Shown: in pieces, positions 46,018 to 55,497 of the stretch | Layout: every line of letters starts with the position of its first letter | How positions within the stretch are numbered: position 1 is the stretch's first letter | Assembly (NCBI GenBank): GCA_028753945.1 | Contig: JAPNXP010000001.1 | Span: 10,964,501-11,028,500, forward strand | Origin: Hexactinellida sp. DTS-2022 | Lineage: Eukaryota; Porifera; Hexactinellida | Length of the DNA: 64,000 bases | Direction: 5' to 3' | Made by a program: the position numbers and the translations under genes | Notes under the pieces: model-generated | What the model was told of the DNA's origin: nothing | Seen by the model: only the letters and a program-made list of their open reading frames with translations | The model's database searches: none

Positions 46018-48974
46018 TCAGTCCTGTATCTTACCCCGGAACTTGGGGTCCATCTGACAGCTGTTCGACTGCAGATCCTCTCTGTCTCTCAGCTGTTGCT
46101 GCGCCACCAGCTCCAGGGCCTGTATGAACTCGGCTGCCCCCACGGACAGGCTGTCCCCCCCGCTGGCCAGGAGCGACGAGTAGGCGAGCAGCGGCAGCTT
46201 CCTGAGCCCGCGTCCGGATATCCCCTCGCAGCCCTGCGCGAGGCGGTACAGCGAGAGACTGAGGGCGGTCGCCTCGTTCTCCACGAACCCCGTGAGGTGC
46301 AGCGCGCGCTCCTCCAGCAGCGGCTGCGGCGGAGACACCAGCGACAGCCGCATGAGCTCCTGCACGCAGGACTGCAGGATGCGGTATATCGCGTCCTTGG
46401 ACGGGTTCCCGATGTACTGCTTGATGTCCGCCCTGTCGATGAACGCGAGGTCTATGGCCCCGGTTATGTTAGAGGTGCAGAATATGAGCACGTTAGGCAG
46501 GCTCCGCAGGGAGTCCACCTGTGTGAGCATCGCGTTAACCACACGCAGCGCGTCCGAGGGCTCGCTACCGGACACGAAGGCGGACCTGGCCGCGGCGAGG
46601 CTCTCCACCTACACACGTTAGTCAGCTGTTAGCCGATATAATATACAGTATAACCTGTCTAATGCGACACCCGATGGGATAGGGGGAAATGTCGGATTAC
46701 CAAATTGTCGGATTATGCAGGCTCTAATGCATAGCGTCGATTCTACTGAATTCCGGATTATAGAGGGTCGGATTATGCAGGTTCTACTGTACCATTAAAC
46801 ACTCACTTCGTCGATCAGGATACAAATGAGAGCATTCCTATCTGCCGCTAGGTCCCGCACGCGGTCAAACATCTTCTGCACTAGCTTCCCGCTCTCGGAG
46901 AACCACTTGGAGAAGAGGGAGTGGCTGTTTATCTCCACCAGCTGGCAGTGCGTGAACTTATCGTTCAGCTGGATGCTCAGCTTCTGGGCCAGCCCGCGAC
47001 ACAAACTGGTCTTGCCTACAAACAGTCAGGACCAGGGATGTTAACAAAGTAATGTCCATCTGAATAAGCGCCGGGCACAGTACGTATTAACTTAGTACTA
47101 CAGTAGTTATTGTAATTAGTTAGAACGAGCCATTCGGTCTCATAGTCTTTCCAAATAATTCTGGACAACAAACAAAACCAGAACAATTGTGTTATTGATA
47201 CAGTAGAACCTTCTTAATACGAACACCAACAGAAGGTAAAAAATTTCGCTTTTTCCGGAGTACGTATTAACCCGAGTAATAACCATTGAATAGTCATTGT
47301 AGGGACTTGATTTTGTGGAACTGTGTCCGTACTAACGAGGTTCTACTGTATATAGATAATTTGATATGCAAATTGCCGTAGTTATGAACCGTTTCTATAT
47401 TTTCATATTCCAAATTGCTATTTTAACAGCTGTGTTATTAGAGAAATTGGTTTGTGCATTTTATTCGAGAAATAGTGTATCCACAAATAAGGCGGTATCA
47501 AGCCAGGGGAGGGTTTTCTAGAATTTTCTGGTCCGACACTTTATTATGAAAGTAAATTTGTTCGGCACACTAAATGCATTGATCATAAATTTCATAATAC
47601 ATCATCACTACATTTCAAGATGTGGCACAGCCTGGCACTATTGAATCACCTAAGTTAGTATAATACGTGATCGGTATAATACAATGAGGCGGCACTACTT
47701 TAAGTTAAGTGCCAACCCGGCACCTAAATAACATAAACTTCGAGCACCTTGGCTCCCCAACCGACCCCTGCCTGACACCTACATAACCCCCTGCATAGAC
47801 TACATTTTTTCCACTGTGTTTTGAGTCTTAAATTTGATTTAGTGCTTAGTCATTCGAATATTCGTTCTCACGTTCGCGCGTTCGTTTAGAAAAGGTTCGT
47901 TCGTTACATTTCGAATATTCGTTTCAGCCCTATATACCCCCTGCACAGCCTACAGTTCCTATCAGCTGACCTGTACCCGGAGGCCCGTACAACAGGATAA
48001 TCCTGTTGCAGGCGATGACGGAGGGGTTGACGCCGCGAGTGGAGAAGAGCAGCAGTGTCTTGGCGTAGTGCACGAGAGAGGCCTTGATGCCGGGCTGCAG
48101 AACCAGGGACTCCCAGACCTCCGCCAGCTCGCTAGAGGGCAGCATCCAGAGAGAGGCCACCTGCCGATTGGCCCCCACCTCCTCGTCCTCGATGTCCTCG
48201 TAGGTGGGCCCGCCCTCGTACAGCTGGAACACGTGGATGGCTGGGGCCCGCTCCTGGGCGTAGGGGCCTCGGGAGGCCACCTCGAGGGCGGACACCGAGA
48301 TGAACTTGAGGTTCTCGTCAAGCAGCGGGTCTTGAAATTCACTAGAAAGCAATAGTTAACTGGAGAAATTGAATAATTTCAATCATTAGTGTCCCAATCC
48401 ATATTTTATGCAAAGTTAAGATGAATTTTCGTAGAATTATTCAAAAAAATTTGGGATTAACATTTTGACACTGGTAAATTCCATATTTATTCTCGTGCAC
48501 TGGCGTTAACCATGGATACACTACACGCGTATAAGAGTACCTAATCTTCTCCGAGGAGCCAGAGAGGAGGCTGAACCTCCCGCCCGCGCGCTCGAGGAAC
48601 TTGGCGATGTGCTCCCTGAGGACGGAGGCCCGCTGGGTGCTGAGGGGCGTCTGGCAGGCCTCCACGCAGAGCTGGGGGGGCGGGGCGCCCGAGAGCTTGT
48701 ACAGCTTGTGCGGGGGCGAGTACCCCGAGAGGGTCGGGGGGCGCAGCTCCTGGAGAGGGAGGCCCGAGGCTGCCGGCTGGCTGCTGCTAGGGAAAGAGAG
48801 GGTCGGTATGTGGTGGTACCCGTTCTGAGAGGGGAACTGCTGGTAGGGCAGGGGCAGGGGCCGGGAGAGAGGGTCCGGGGGCGGCTCCACACTCGACAGC
48901 GGGTAGTAGCTCATAGACAGGATCTTGGTAGCCGCCAGGCTGCTGGGATCACTGGAGTGCAGGGATGGGTGCAT
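46018..48974 (-). CDS. TRIP13: TRIP13/PCH2 AAA+ ATPase, four exons
   Basis: Exons 48974-48541, 48341-47971, 47015-46807 and 46608-46018 join in frame into 534 aa (human 432). TRIP13/PCH2 is a hexameric AAA+ remodeller of HORMA proteins (MAD2, HORMADs) in spindle-checkpoint silencing and meiotic chromosome-axis control. Walker A GPPGTGK is built across intron 2. Exon 3 has the conserved EINSHSLFSKWFSESGKLVQ; Walker B CILIDEVESL spans intron 3. Exon 4 has EPSDALRVVNAMLTQVDSL, sensor-1 TSNITGAIDLAFIDRADIKQ with the Arg finger region, and the sensor-2 GLRKLPLLAY. The N-terminal domain begins at CVEACQTPLS (about residue 103). The preceding ~100 residues are Pro/Ser-rich, absent from the human protein. 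Introns 2 and 3 each contain a MITE. Exons are about 60-65 percent GC; introns are AT-rich. Confidence 0.93.
46644..46791. repeat. TA-flanked MITE in TRIP13 intron 3
   Basis: Ends TACAGTATAACCTGTCTAAT and ATGCAGGTTCTACTGTA; repeated internal GTCGGATTATGCAGG and GTCGGATTACC. Fills most of the intron. Confidence 0.85.
47199..47350. repeat. TA-flanked MITE in TRIP13 intron 2
   Basis: Ends TACAGTAGAACCTTCTTAAT and ACGAGGTTCTACTGTA. Internal TTTCGCTTTTTCCGGAG matches the reverse complement of the BCL7 intron 2 element. Confidence 0.88.
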
Positions 48975-49639
48975 CTTAATTCGTGTAGAAGTCTGATGAT
49001 AATAAGTGTCGTATTTGGTATCTACAATACGTATGTATTGTTTATATATTCTATACGTATTATTGAAACTCGATTTTCCCTATCTCATTAGTAAAAGACA
49101 GGGGAAATAAGAGCTTTTGTATTTGAGACCAATATTATATAGTATTCGAATTATAAGATATTCACAATTTCTCAAATGTGTACGATTTGCTGTTTTAATT
49201 AACAAAGATATAAACTTCCAATGGTTATGATAACCAACAAATAGTATCGAATTTATTGTGCCCATAATACCACTTGTTGCATTTGTGCCACATGAACCAA
49301 ATGGAAAATCTAAAATTACAGCTGTGCCGACAGGATGTTCCTTTGAAGCCATTATCTTGTTGTGGTTGGTAGTGCCTCCGAAAGAACATACAATCGGAAA
49401 AGCTGTTATTTTAGATTTTTTTGTAACGATGTTAAACCATTTCAGAAAGGTGTTTAGGACGGAATGACCCTTAGTGTTTTGGAAGTTTGAAGTTTCCTCT
49501 TAGCTCACTTCATTTCAGAGATATTCTAGTTTCAGTAAACGAGCCCTTAGGTCAATGTCGCTGTTCTGTGGAGAGGATACGCAAGGTGTCGAACCCATTG
49601 GCACAATAATAGGTCTAGGGATACGTATACACAGTCTGG
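48975..49639. other. spacer upstream of TRIP13 with an inverted repeat
   Basis: About 660 bp between the TRIP13 start and the DYNC2LI1 pseudogene. It contains the inverted repeat at 49305-49419. The open frames on both strands here (sharing the peptide AVILDF) are explained by that repeat. The pseudogene may extend a little into 49560-49639. Confidence 0.45.
49305..49419. repeat. imperfect inverted repeat, 40-bp arms
   Basis: Left arm AAAATCTAAAATTACAGCTG...GATGTTCCTTT (49305-49344) pairs with the reverse complement of 49381-49419 (AAAATCTAAAATAACAGCTT...TATGTTCTTT), about 82 percent identity, around a 36-bp loop. Either a small foldback element or the end of one. Confidence 0.7.
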
Positions 49640-50271
49640 TTAGGTTTGGAAGGGTTGTTGGAAGCTAGGTGAGAGAGAACAGAACGGACTCTGGAACAAA
49701 GACTCTCCGATTTTGTTGAGAAGAATTGGATGCTCGCGCCGTGCGTGTGTGCTAAGAAACGTAGTGTCTTGCAAATAACATTCCTTTGCTCCAAAGGGAG
49801 CCCTTGAAGAGGTCATACTTCCCTCCAATAATAACAAACTTTGTCAACAACGGAGTCAACAGATCCTTATCGGGATGCTCGAAACCATACCATTCAGTCT
49901 GCCTTTAAGCTCAGCGGTCACACATTCCCAGGTTCTCCACAGCTGTTGAGGCGCCGACAAATCTAGAACAAGCACCACTGCCATTTCAGTCAGTGGACAG
50001 GATTTCAGAGGGTTAGCTCTCCCAGCTAGCCCCAAAATGTGGCACAGCTGAGTGTCGCTGCCACTTTGCAGAGTCCGCCTGCCGTAGGTGTACTCGAGAG
50101 CTACTGACGGATTGGCCGACTCGTCGCGGTCTAGAAAACGGAGAATCAAAGAGGTTTTCCCGAAAAACCGGCTTCCCAGAATGAAATAGAAGATTCTAGA
50201 TTCTTTTTCGGAGTTGATCTGTAAATGGACTGCGCTATTTCCCACAAGTCGTCACCCTCCTGGAAATTCAT
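49640..50271 (-). pseudogene. DYNC2LI1: decayed DYNC2LI1 (dynein-2 light intermediate chain) copy
   Basis: DYNC2LI1 is the light intermediate chain of the cytoplasmic dynein-2 motor that drives retrograde intraflagellar transport. Pieces occur in order but in different frames. MNFQEGDDLWEIAQSIY (from 50271) comes first. Next is IFYFILGSRFFGKTSLILRF (P-loop region) to RDESANPSVALEYTYGRR and VVLVLDLSAPQQLW. Then FEHPDKDLLTPLLTKFVIIG and GKYDLFKG follow in a second frame, and VICKTLRFLAHTHGASIQFF in a third. At least three frameshifts, and a missing segment before EHPDKD, disable it. No splice signals fall at the frame changes, so it looks like an intronless (possibly processed) pseudogene. The residues still match the family well, so inactivation is fairly recent. 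A functional copy is expected elsewhere in the genome. Confidence 0.85.
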
Positions 50272-50497
50272 TTTGGAACCAAACTAACAGGTACAATACA
50301 GTGAACCTCGTTAGTACGTACAAGTTAATACGAACTGTATTTCAGACATTAAAAAAATATATTTCAGATATTAAAAAAATACAAGTTGATGTTTGAACCC
50401 TACAAAGAAACAGTATTATAAGTATCGGAAATATGCATGTAATATAATATTGAAGAAAATAATGTCATAATAAAGAAAAAGTTTGTGAATAATAGTA

Positions 50498-51727
50498 TCA
50501 AAAGAATTTCAGTTTGTGAGAATCTTTCAGATCAACAACAACAACAAGTCCCTCCTTGTTGATGTCTATGCCCTGAGGAGTTTGGAACTCTCCAGGTCCT
50601 GTCCCTTCGTGTCCCATGGTAGTAACAAGCTGTCCCTCTCTGTTGAACACTTTAATATTATGAGCACTCTCGTCACTAATTATAATATTCCTGTGTCTGT
50701 CCAGACAGAAATAGCTAGGTTCAATCAGCTGTTCCTGTGACACAATCGAATGCATTATGTTCCCATCTCGGGAAAATGATTGGACAGAATAGGGACACTT
50801 TAGAAACAGGACTATAAATAGAGAGGGAGCTAATTTTAGGTCCCATAGCCTAGTGTCCTCTGTTATGTGTGGAGAGTTAAGTGGAATCATATCGACAGAC
50901 CGCAAATCCTCTACTCTGAAATGAGAAATGCTATTAATTTGCCACGGTACTACATACAGTGTGTCTGTGTCAACTGACAGACAAGACATGTAATACTCTG
51001 TTTCAACTCGACACAGAATGTCCCCAGACACTTTATCTAGCTTGTAGATACTAAATGGATAATCACAGCTGACAAACAGGTAATGGAGTGAGATAGTTAT
51101 GGAATTTGGATGAGTCATTCCTTGTGGCTCAATTGTTTTCGAATAATTGCCATCTTTGCTAAACACCTGAATCCTATTAGCAGGATAATCAGCCACAAAT
51201 ATATCTCCATTGCCTCTGTCTATCGACAGACCACAAGGAGTATATAATTCCATCTGTCCCTCTCCCTTATTGACACCAGACCACACTGGGTTGTGTCTGT
51301 TTACGTAGGATACACCCTCACACAAGCGACACAATCCAGCCATGCCACCTTCCAACCACCCGTCATGCCACTCGAGCCACACATATGGAATCCGATCCTC
51401 AGTCGCCTCTAGTCCCCGTATATTCTCGTCCAACTCTCGGGACACATTTATTAGAATCTCGTTGAGCTCATCGTGTTGGAGATTGTGTGACACATCAGCT
51501 TTGGTCACTTTCAACTGATTCAGCTTCACCTGTCTATCCTCCACTTGTGTCTCTGCCACACGGACCACTTCATCCAGCTGTGCCACCAGTTCGAGGTGTC
51601 TGCCACGTAGCACTTGGAAATAATGCTCGAATCGGACACGTAACTCCTCTTTCGCCACTAAAACTTCCCCTCGAATTCGTTCGAGTTCTTTGGCTGTCTC
51701 TTCTCGCATACCAGTTGCCATTGCCAT
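50498..51727 (-). CDS. coiled-coil NHL-repeat protein (TRIM-NHL-like without RING)
   Basis: Single-exon 409-aa protein. Residues 8-100 are a Glu/Arg/Leu-rich coiled coil (ETAKELERIRGEVLVAKEEL...QVEDRQVKLNQLKV) and 100-150 a linker. About 150-409 form an NHL beta-propeller with repeats carrying the typical GLSIDRGNGDIFVAD, NRIQVFSKDG, FCLDRHRNIIISDESAHNIK, VFNREGQLVTTMG and GTGPGEFQTPQGIDINKEG words. The layout resembles the C-terminal part of TRIM2/3/32 and of many early-animal NHL proteins. There is no RING or B-box upstream: the ATG is followed directly by the coiled coil, and 51728-51958 holds no finger. It is probably a protein- or RNA-interaction scaffold; the ubiquitin ligase function would be absent unless upstream exons exist. 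Confidence 0.85.
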   Translation of the reverse strand: MAMATGMREETAKELERIRGEVLVAKEELRVRFEHYFQVLRGRHLELVAQLDEVVRVAETQVEDRQVKLNQLKVTKADVSHNLQHDELNEILINVSRELDENIRGLEATEDRIPYVWLEWHDGWLEGGMAGLCRLCEGVSYVNRHNPVWSGVNKGEGQMELYTPCGLSIDRGNGDIFVADYPANRIQVFSKDGNYSKTIEPQGMTHPNSITISLHYLFVSCDYPFSIYKLDKVSGDILCRVETEYYMSCLSVDTDTLYVVPWQINSISHFRVEDLRSVDMIPLNSPHITEDTRLWDLKLAPSLFIVLFLKCPYSVQSFSRDGNIMHSIVSQEQLIEPSYFCLDRHRNIIISDESAHNIKVFNREGQLVTTMGHEGTGPGEFQTPQGIDINKEGLVVVVDLKDSHKLKFF

Positions 51728-51958
51728 GAAACTAACAAGCAGATAAAATTATATTCCTATTGCATAAGTATTTATGTAGGTTTGTTAAATTTGAAAGTGA
51801 ACAAATTGTCTCTTGAAAGCTAGAACAACAAGTGTCAATACAGTCAGGCTCTTTCATTATGAACAATTAATTAAAAGGGAACAAAATTGTGTTCACAATA
51901 TAAATTCGTAATTTATTCCAAAAATCTCATGAGATACCAAACTACTAAACTGATACCA

Positions 51959-52318
51959 TACAGTAGAACCTCGTTAGTACGGGCACGGTTAATACGAAGT
52001 TTTCAAGGTTGCAACCGAATACTGATATATTTGGTTGAACCGAATATTATTCGCGAATAGTTGATATTCGGTAGCCAACATGATATCATTAACAGTATTC
52101 GGTTGAAGCAACCGAATATCAGTATCAGTATTCGGTAGGGCAACTATTCATGAATACTGATATTCGGTTCGAGCGGTTTCAACCTTGAAATTTACGAACA
52201 CTATTTCAGTCCCCTTCAAAGCCTTTCCATACAAATGATATTGGTTAATATGAATTTCGGATAAGGCGAAAGCATTTTGACGGTCCCCTGGTGTTCCTAC
52301 TAACGAAGTTGCACTGAA
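51959..52318. repeat. TA-flanked MITE interrupted by a second MITE
   Basis: Outer element ends TACAGTAGAACCTCGTTAGT and a degraded ACGAAGTTGCACTGAAA, with the CGGTCCCCTGGTGTTC word of the TCGTTAATACGA family. Inside, at about 52000-52192, a separate palindromic element with ends TTTCAAGGTTGCAACCGAAT and CGGTTTCAACCTTGAAA carries repeated GAATACTGATATTCGG words. Nested order shows the inner element came later. Just upstream, 51838-51920 is a worn copy of the 971-1163 family. Confidence 0.85.
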
Positions 52319-52689
52319 ATAATAGTTTTGATGTAGAGGGGGGGAACTATTAAATTTGCTCTACAATTTGGTGCAAACGCGACTTGGTTACCAATTACAG
52401 AAACTCCTCTGTACAAGCCCAGGTGCACATCTGTAACCCATGAGACACCTATCCTGAAAATGTGGGGTCTTAGTTAAACTCTGTTCTGTGGAAACCAGTG
52501 ATGTTTTTGGGGGGGGCGCTTATATCACAGGGGGGGCGCTCCTTCCTATCAGTTATCTATAGAATTAATTGTTGGGGGCCGTTTTCACCTATGTTTTCTA
52601 AGAAAATGCTAAATTTGAAAATGGAGCGCCCCCCCACTTCATTTTTTGGCAAAACACCACTGGTGGAGACGATAAGGAAGAATAAGTAA

Positions 52690-52812
52690 CCAAGGCAGTA
52701 AGATTAGAACTGGGCCACTATACTATAGTATAGTCGGCACAGTAATCATTTATAATTATAATAAAGGCAGTGATTTCAATACTGGCCCACTACATAGTAG
52801 TCGGCACAGTAA
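52690..52812. repeat. short dispersed repeat, tandem dimer
   Basis: Two adjacent ~55-bp units, each running AAGGCAGT..AACTGGGCCACTA or ACTGGCCCACTA..TAGTCGGCACAGTAA. The reverse complement occurs at 15908-15960. A short interspersed repeat family of unknown origin. Confidence 0.7.
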
Positions 52813-53167
52813 AATTGAATTGGAAACGTATTGATACACGAATAAATCTATATTAGAGAGGATTACTGGGAGTAAAATTATGACAGATTTAATAGTTTAA
52901 TGACACAATTAATTCCAGTTCTTTATAACTGTATGTATGTATGTATATTTGCCTCTAAGAGGTTATAACTAAATAATCATTAATTAAAACATTATCAAGT
53001 TACAGACCAGTATATACTATAGACAGGAATAATATTAATATTGGGTAATTATTAAGAAATAAAAGAGCATCCTGCTAGTCACTAAAACCAGCATGTACAT
53101 ATAATACAGAAAGAATAACTGCGTACAGTAGACTCTCAACAGTTAATACACTCCCTCATCAATCAGC

Positions 53168-54307
53168 TCATAGCCAGAGGTCTTTAGATAAGGTCTCTCC
53201 GGACTGGGCGGTCGCGGTCCCCCCATTGACCAGTGGCTGCTCCCAGGGGTCGTTACCCTCTGTACCGTTGGCAGCAGCTGACGGCTCGAGTACCCCGCCC
53301 GATTCCCCTTTCATCGCGGCGATAGTCTTCTGTATCTCCTCTGCCTCGCTCACGAGCTTCTGCTGCTGCTGTCGGTACAGAGCCGCGTTGGCGTGGAAGT
53401 ACTGGGGCTGTGGGGGGGCGTATCTGGGCGCGGAGTGGGGGCCCATACCACCGTTTTGTGACTGCACTTGGTATAGCGACATTATCTGATTGGTGTCCAT
53501 TTGTGGGCGGGCGGCGTGTTGCACCAGGGGCTCTAGGAAGTCTATCTTCTGGTCGCTAGCGCCTTGTGAGGGAGGAGAGCCGAACTTGGAGGAGCTTTTG
53601 TTTAAAAATAATTTCTCCACGCCGTCTAGAAACGCGAAGTCTGACTCGGAGCGACTTGAGACCATCCCGGTCCCGATGTCCAGCAGCAGGGAGTCCTCCG
53701 CCCCCGCCCCCGCGGGCTTGAGGGGACTGGAGGGCTGGGACCTCGGGCGAGACAGCGCCGTGGGGAGGGGCAGGGAGCTTGTTGCGTTTTTAGAAACCTT
53801 CTCTAACTTCTTGACTCTCTTTTCCAACAATTTCCGTTCCTTCTCTGGTTCTGGCTGCGACTTATTTATCTCTGGGAGAGGGGGCGACTCAGAGGGCTGC
53901 TCGCCAGGCAGCGCTACGCTCCCGTCGCGCGGGTTGTACAGCTTGCGTTCGTACTTGTTACGGATAAACACCTCCAGAGCAGAGGTGTCATTCGGCCGCG
54001 AAGGGCCTTTTGGGAGCGAGTGCTCGTAGTACAACCAAGCCTGCTTATTGCCCTTAGCGACGAGAGACTCCACTTGGTGTGCCTGCCACTGATCCAGTGT
54101 ACAGGACTTAACCTTGGAGAGATGCACGCCTAGCTTCCTGTGAATGCCAGCACAGCGAATGCAGAGAAATACGCCGATGTTCCAGGAGGCCCAGGTGTGA
54201 GGCCCGCGACTGTGACATTCCTGACACAGTTTGTTGTCGCTAACGTACATCGCTTCGGAGAGAAGATGTTTGAGCGGGTCTGCATGGCCGTTGTTGTGTT
54301 TATGCAT
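53168..54307 (-). CDS. SMAP: SMAP-type ArfGAP (stromal membrane-associated)
   Basis: Single-exon protein of 379 aa. The N-terminal ArfGAP domain (about 12-130) has the zinc site Cys28-x2-Cys31-x17-Cys49-x2-Cys52, followed by the catalytic Arg57 in GIHRKLGVHLSKVKS, then LDQWQAHQVESLVAKGNKQA and VFIRNKYERKLY, all diagnostic for SMAP1/2. It would stimulate GTP hydrolysis on Arf (Arf6 for SMAP1, Arf1 for SMAP2) in clathrin-dependent traffic. After residue 140 come a Lys/Glu coiled stretch and Ser/Pro-rich low-complexity tail. Within that tail, DFLEPLVQ and a Met/Gln-rich MDTNQIMSLYQVQSQNG segment resemble the clathrin/CALM-binding tail of SMAPs. Length is slightly shorter than vertebrate SMAP2 (429). 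Confidence 0.9.
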   Translation of the reverse strand: MHKHNNGHADPLKHLLSEAMYVSDNKLCQECHSRGPHTWASWNIGVFLCIRCAGIHRKLGVHLSKVKSCTLDQWQAHQVESLVAKGNKQAWLYYEHSLPKGPSRPNDTSALEVFIRNKYERKLYNPRDGSVALPGEQPSESPPLPEINKSQPEPEKERKLLEKRVKKLEKVSKNATSSLPLPTALSRPRSQPSSPLKPAGAGAEDSLLLDIGTGMVSSRSESDFAFLDGVEKLFLNKSSSKFGSPPSQGASDQKIDFLEPLVQHAARPQMDTNQIMSLYQVQSQNGGMGPHSAPRYAPPQPQYFHANAALYRQQQQKLVSEAEEIQKTIAAMKGESGGVLEPSAAANGTEGNDPWEQPLVNGGTATAQSGETLSKDLWL

Positions 54308-55497
54308 TATAGCAACTAACCTAAGCTAATTAGTTACCTGAGCTATAACTGCTATCACAAATGTTCTTTCCTTACAACTATATTTGTAGTTATATCCACA
54401 GCAAAGCTGAACTAGTACATAAGCAAGAAATGTATGTATAGCAAGAATCCAAACAGTGGATGAAACTATATTATTTCGTACATGGCAGTAATAGCAGATG
54501 AATACTGTTGACTGTGGACTTATCATTAGATAACAGCAAATAATAGGAATCATTTGGAGGACAATGTTTAATTTCATTTTTGTAGTTACACGGAATTTTC
54601 CTAGAAGGTATTCGGAAACAGTTCGGTACAATATGAATATACAATAGTCATATTTATTGAAAATCCTTAGAAGGGTCCAAAATTGTACTCGTATTAACCG
54701 TGTTCACAGTAAAGAGGTCTACTGTACGTAATAATGATTGTGTTGTAGTATAAGCGATTATACCACGGACTAATATCATTCGAAGCCGTCAAACGGTGGT
54801 ACATCAATTAATTACAATCTAGAGATTCAATTAAGTATTCCCTCTAAGTCTAAGGGTTTACCAGCTGCCTTGTTAAAACGTAATATTCAGGCCTCTTGCC
54901 TATATCCGGTTTCTGGTATATTTAGTTGAAAGGGGAGTAGTATAATGCCCTCAGGGTAATAGTTAATAATTTGGTAAAATTAAGACTAAACATAAATAGA
55001 TGTAATGTTAGAATGTTATTCCAATCTACTAATATACAAAAAAAGAATGAAATAGACATTGAATTGGCAAGCGAGTAATGTAGTCTATCCCAAAACCTCA
55101 AACCCTTCTCATGCCCACATATCAGAATTGTGAATAATTAGAGAAATATAAGGGCCACTGATGTTCAGCTCTTGCCGCCCTGTAGAGTTTGAACAAGCCT
55201 ATATAATATAGATTGAGGTGAGCGTTAATATTAATTAAAGACCTATATATACAGTATTATTCAGGTCACCCTAATCAATACTACCTATAGAGATGTAAAT
55301 TAACTAATATAACAATGGAATTACATAATTAACCATCGGCAAACAATGAAATTTCAAGGCACTGACAAATCATCATTTTTTTTAAAAAAATCACCTTTGC
55401 GAAGCCAGGTTTTTTTTAGTAAGCCCTAGCTAGAATGATTATCATATGGTGTATTAAACAAATCTCAGTAGCAATTAACGGGTCTATAAATATTAAA
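54308..55497. other. intergenic DNA with a MITE remnant
   Basis: About 1.2 kb between ARL1 and SMAP. A right-end MITE remnant at about 54690-54725 (CGTATTAACCGTGTTCACAG...GAGGTCTACTGTA). No gene supported. Confidence 0.45.

Noticed and set aside
46096-46632. 178-codon plus-strand frame over TRIP13 exon 4
   Set aside because: Antisense shadow in GC-rich exon with Arg/Gly/Pro-rich nonsense composition.
49258-49467. Plus-strand frame with AVILDF also present on the opposite strand
   Set aside because: Explained by the inverted repeat at 49305-49419.
50498-51727. Full TRIM protein (RING and B-box) for the NHL gene
   Set aside because: No Cys/His finger is present in the protein or in the upstream 230 bp.
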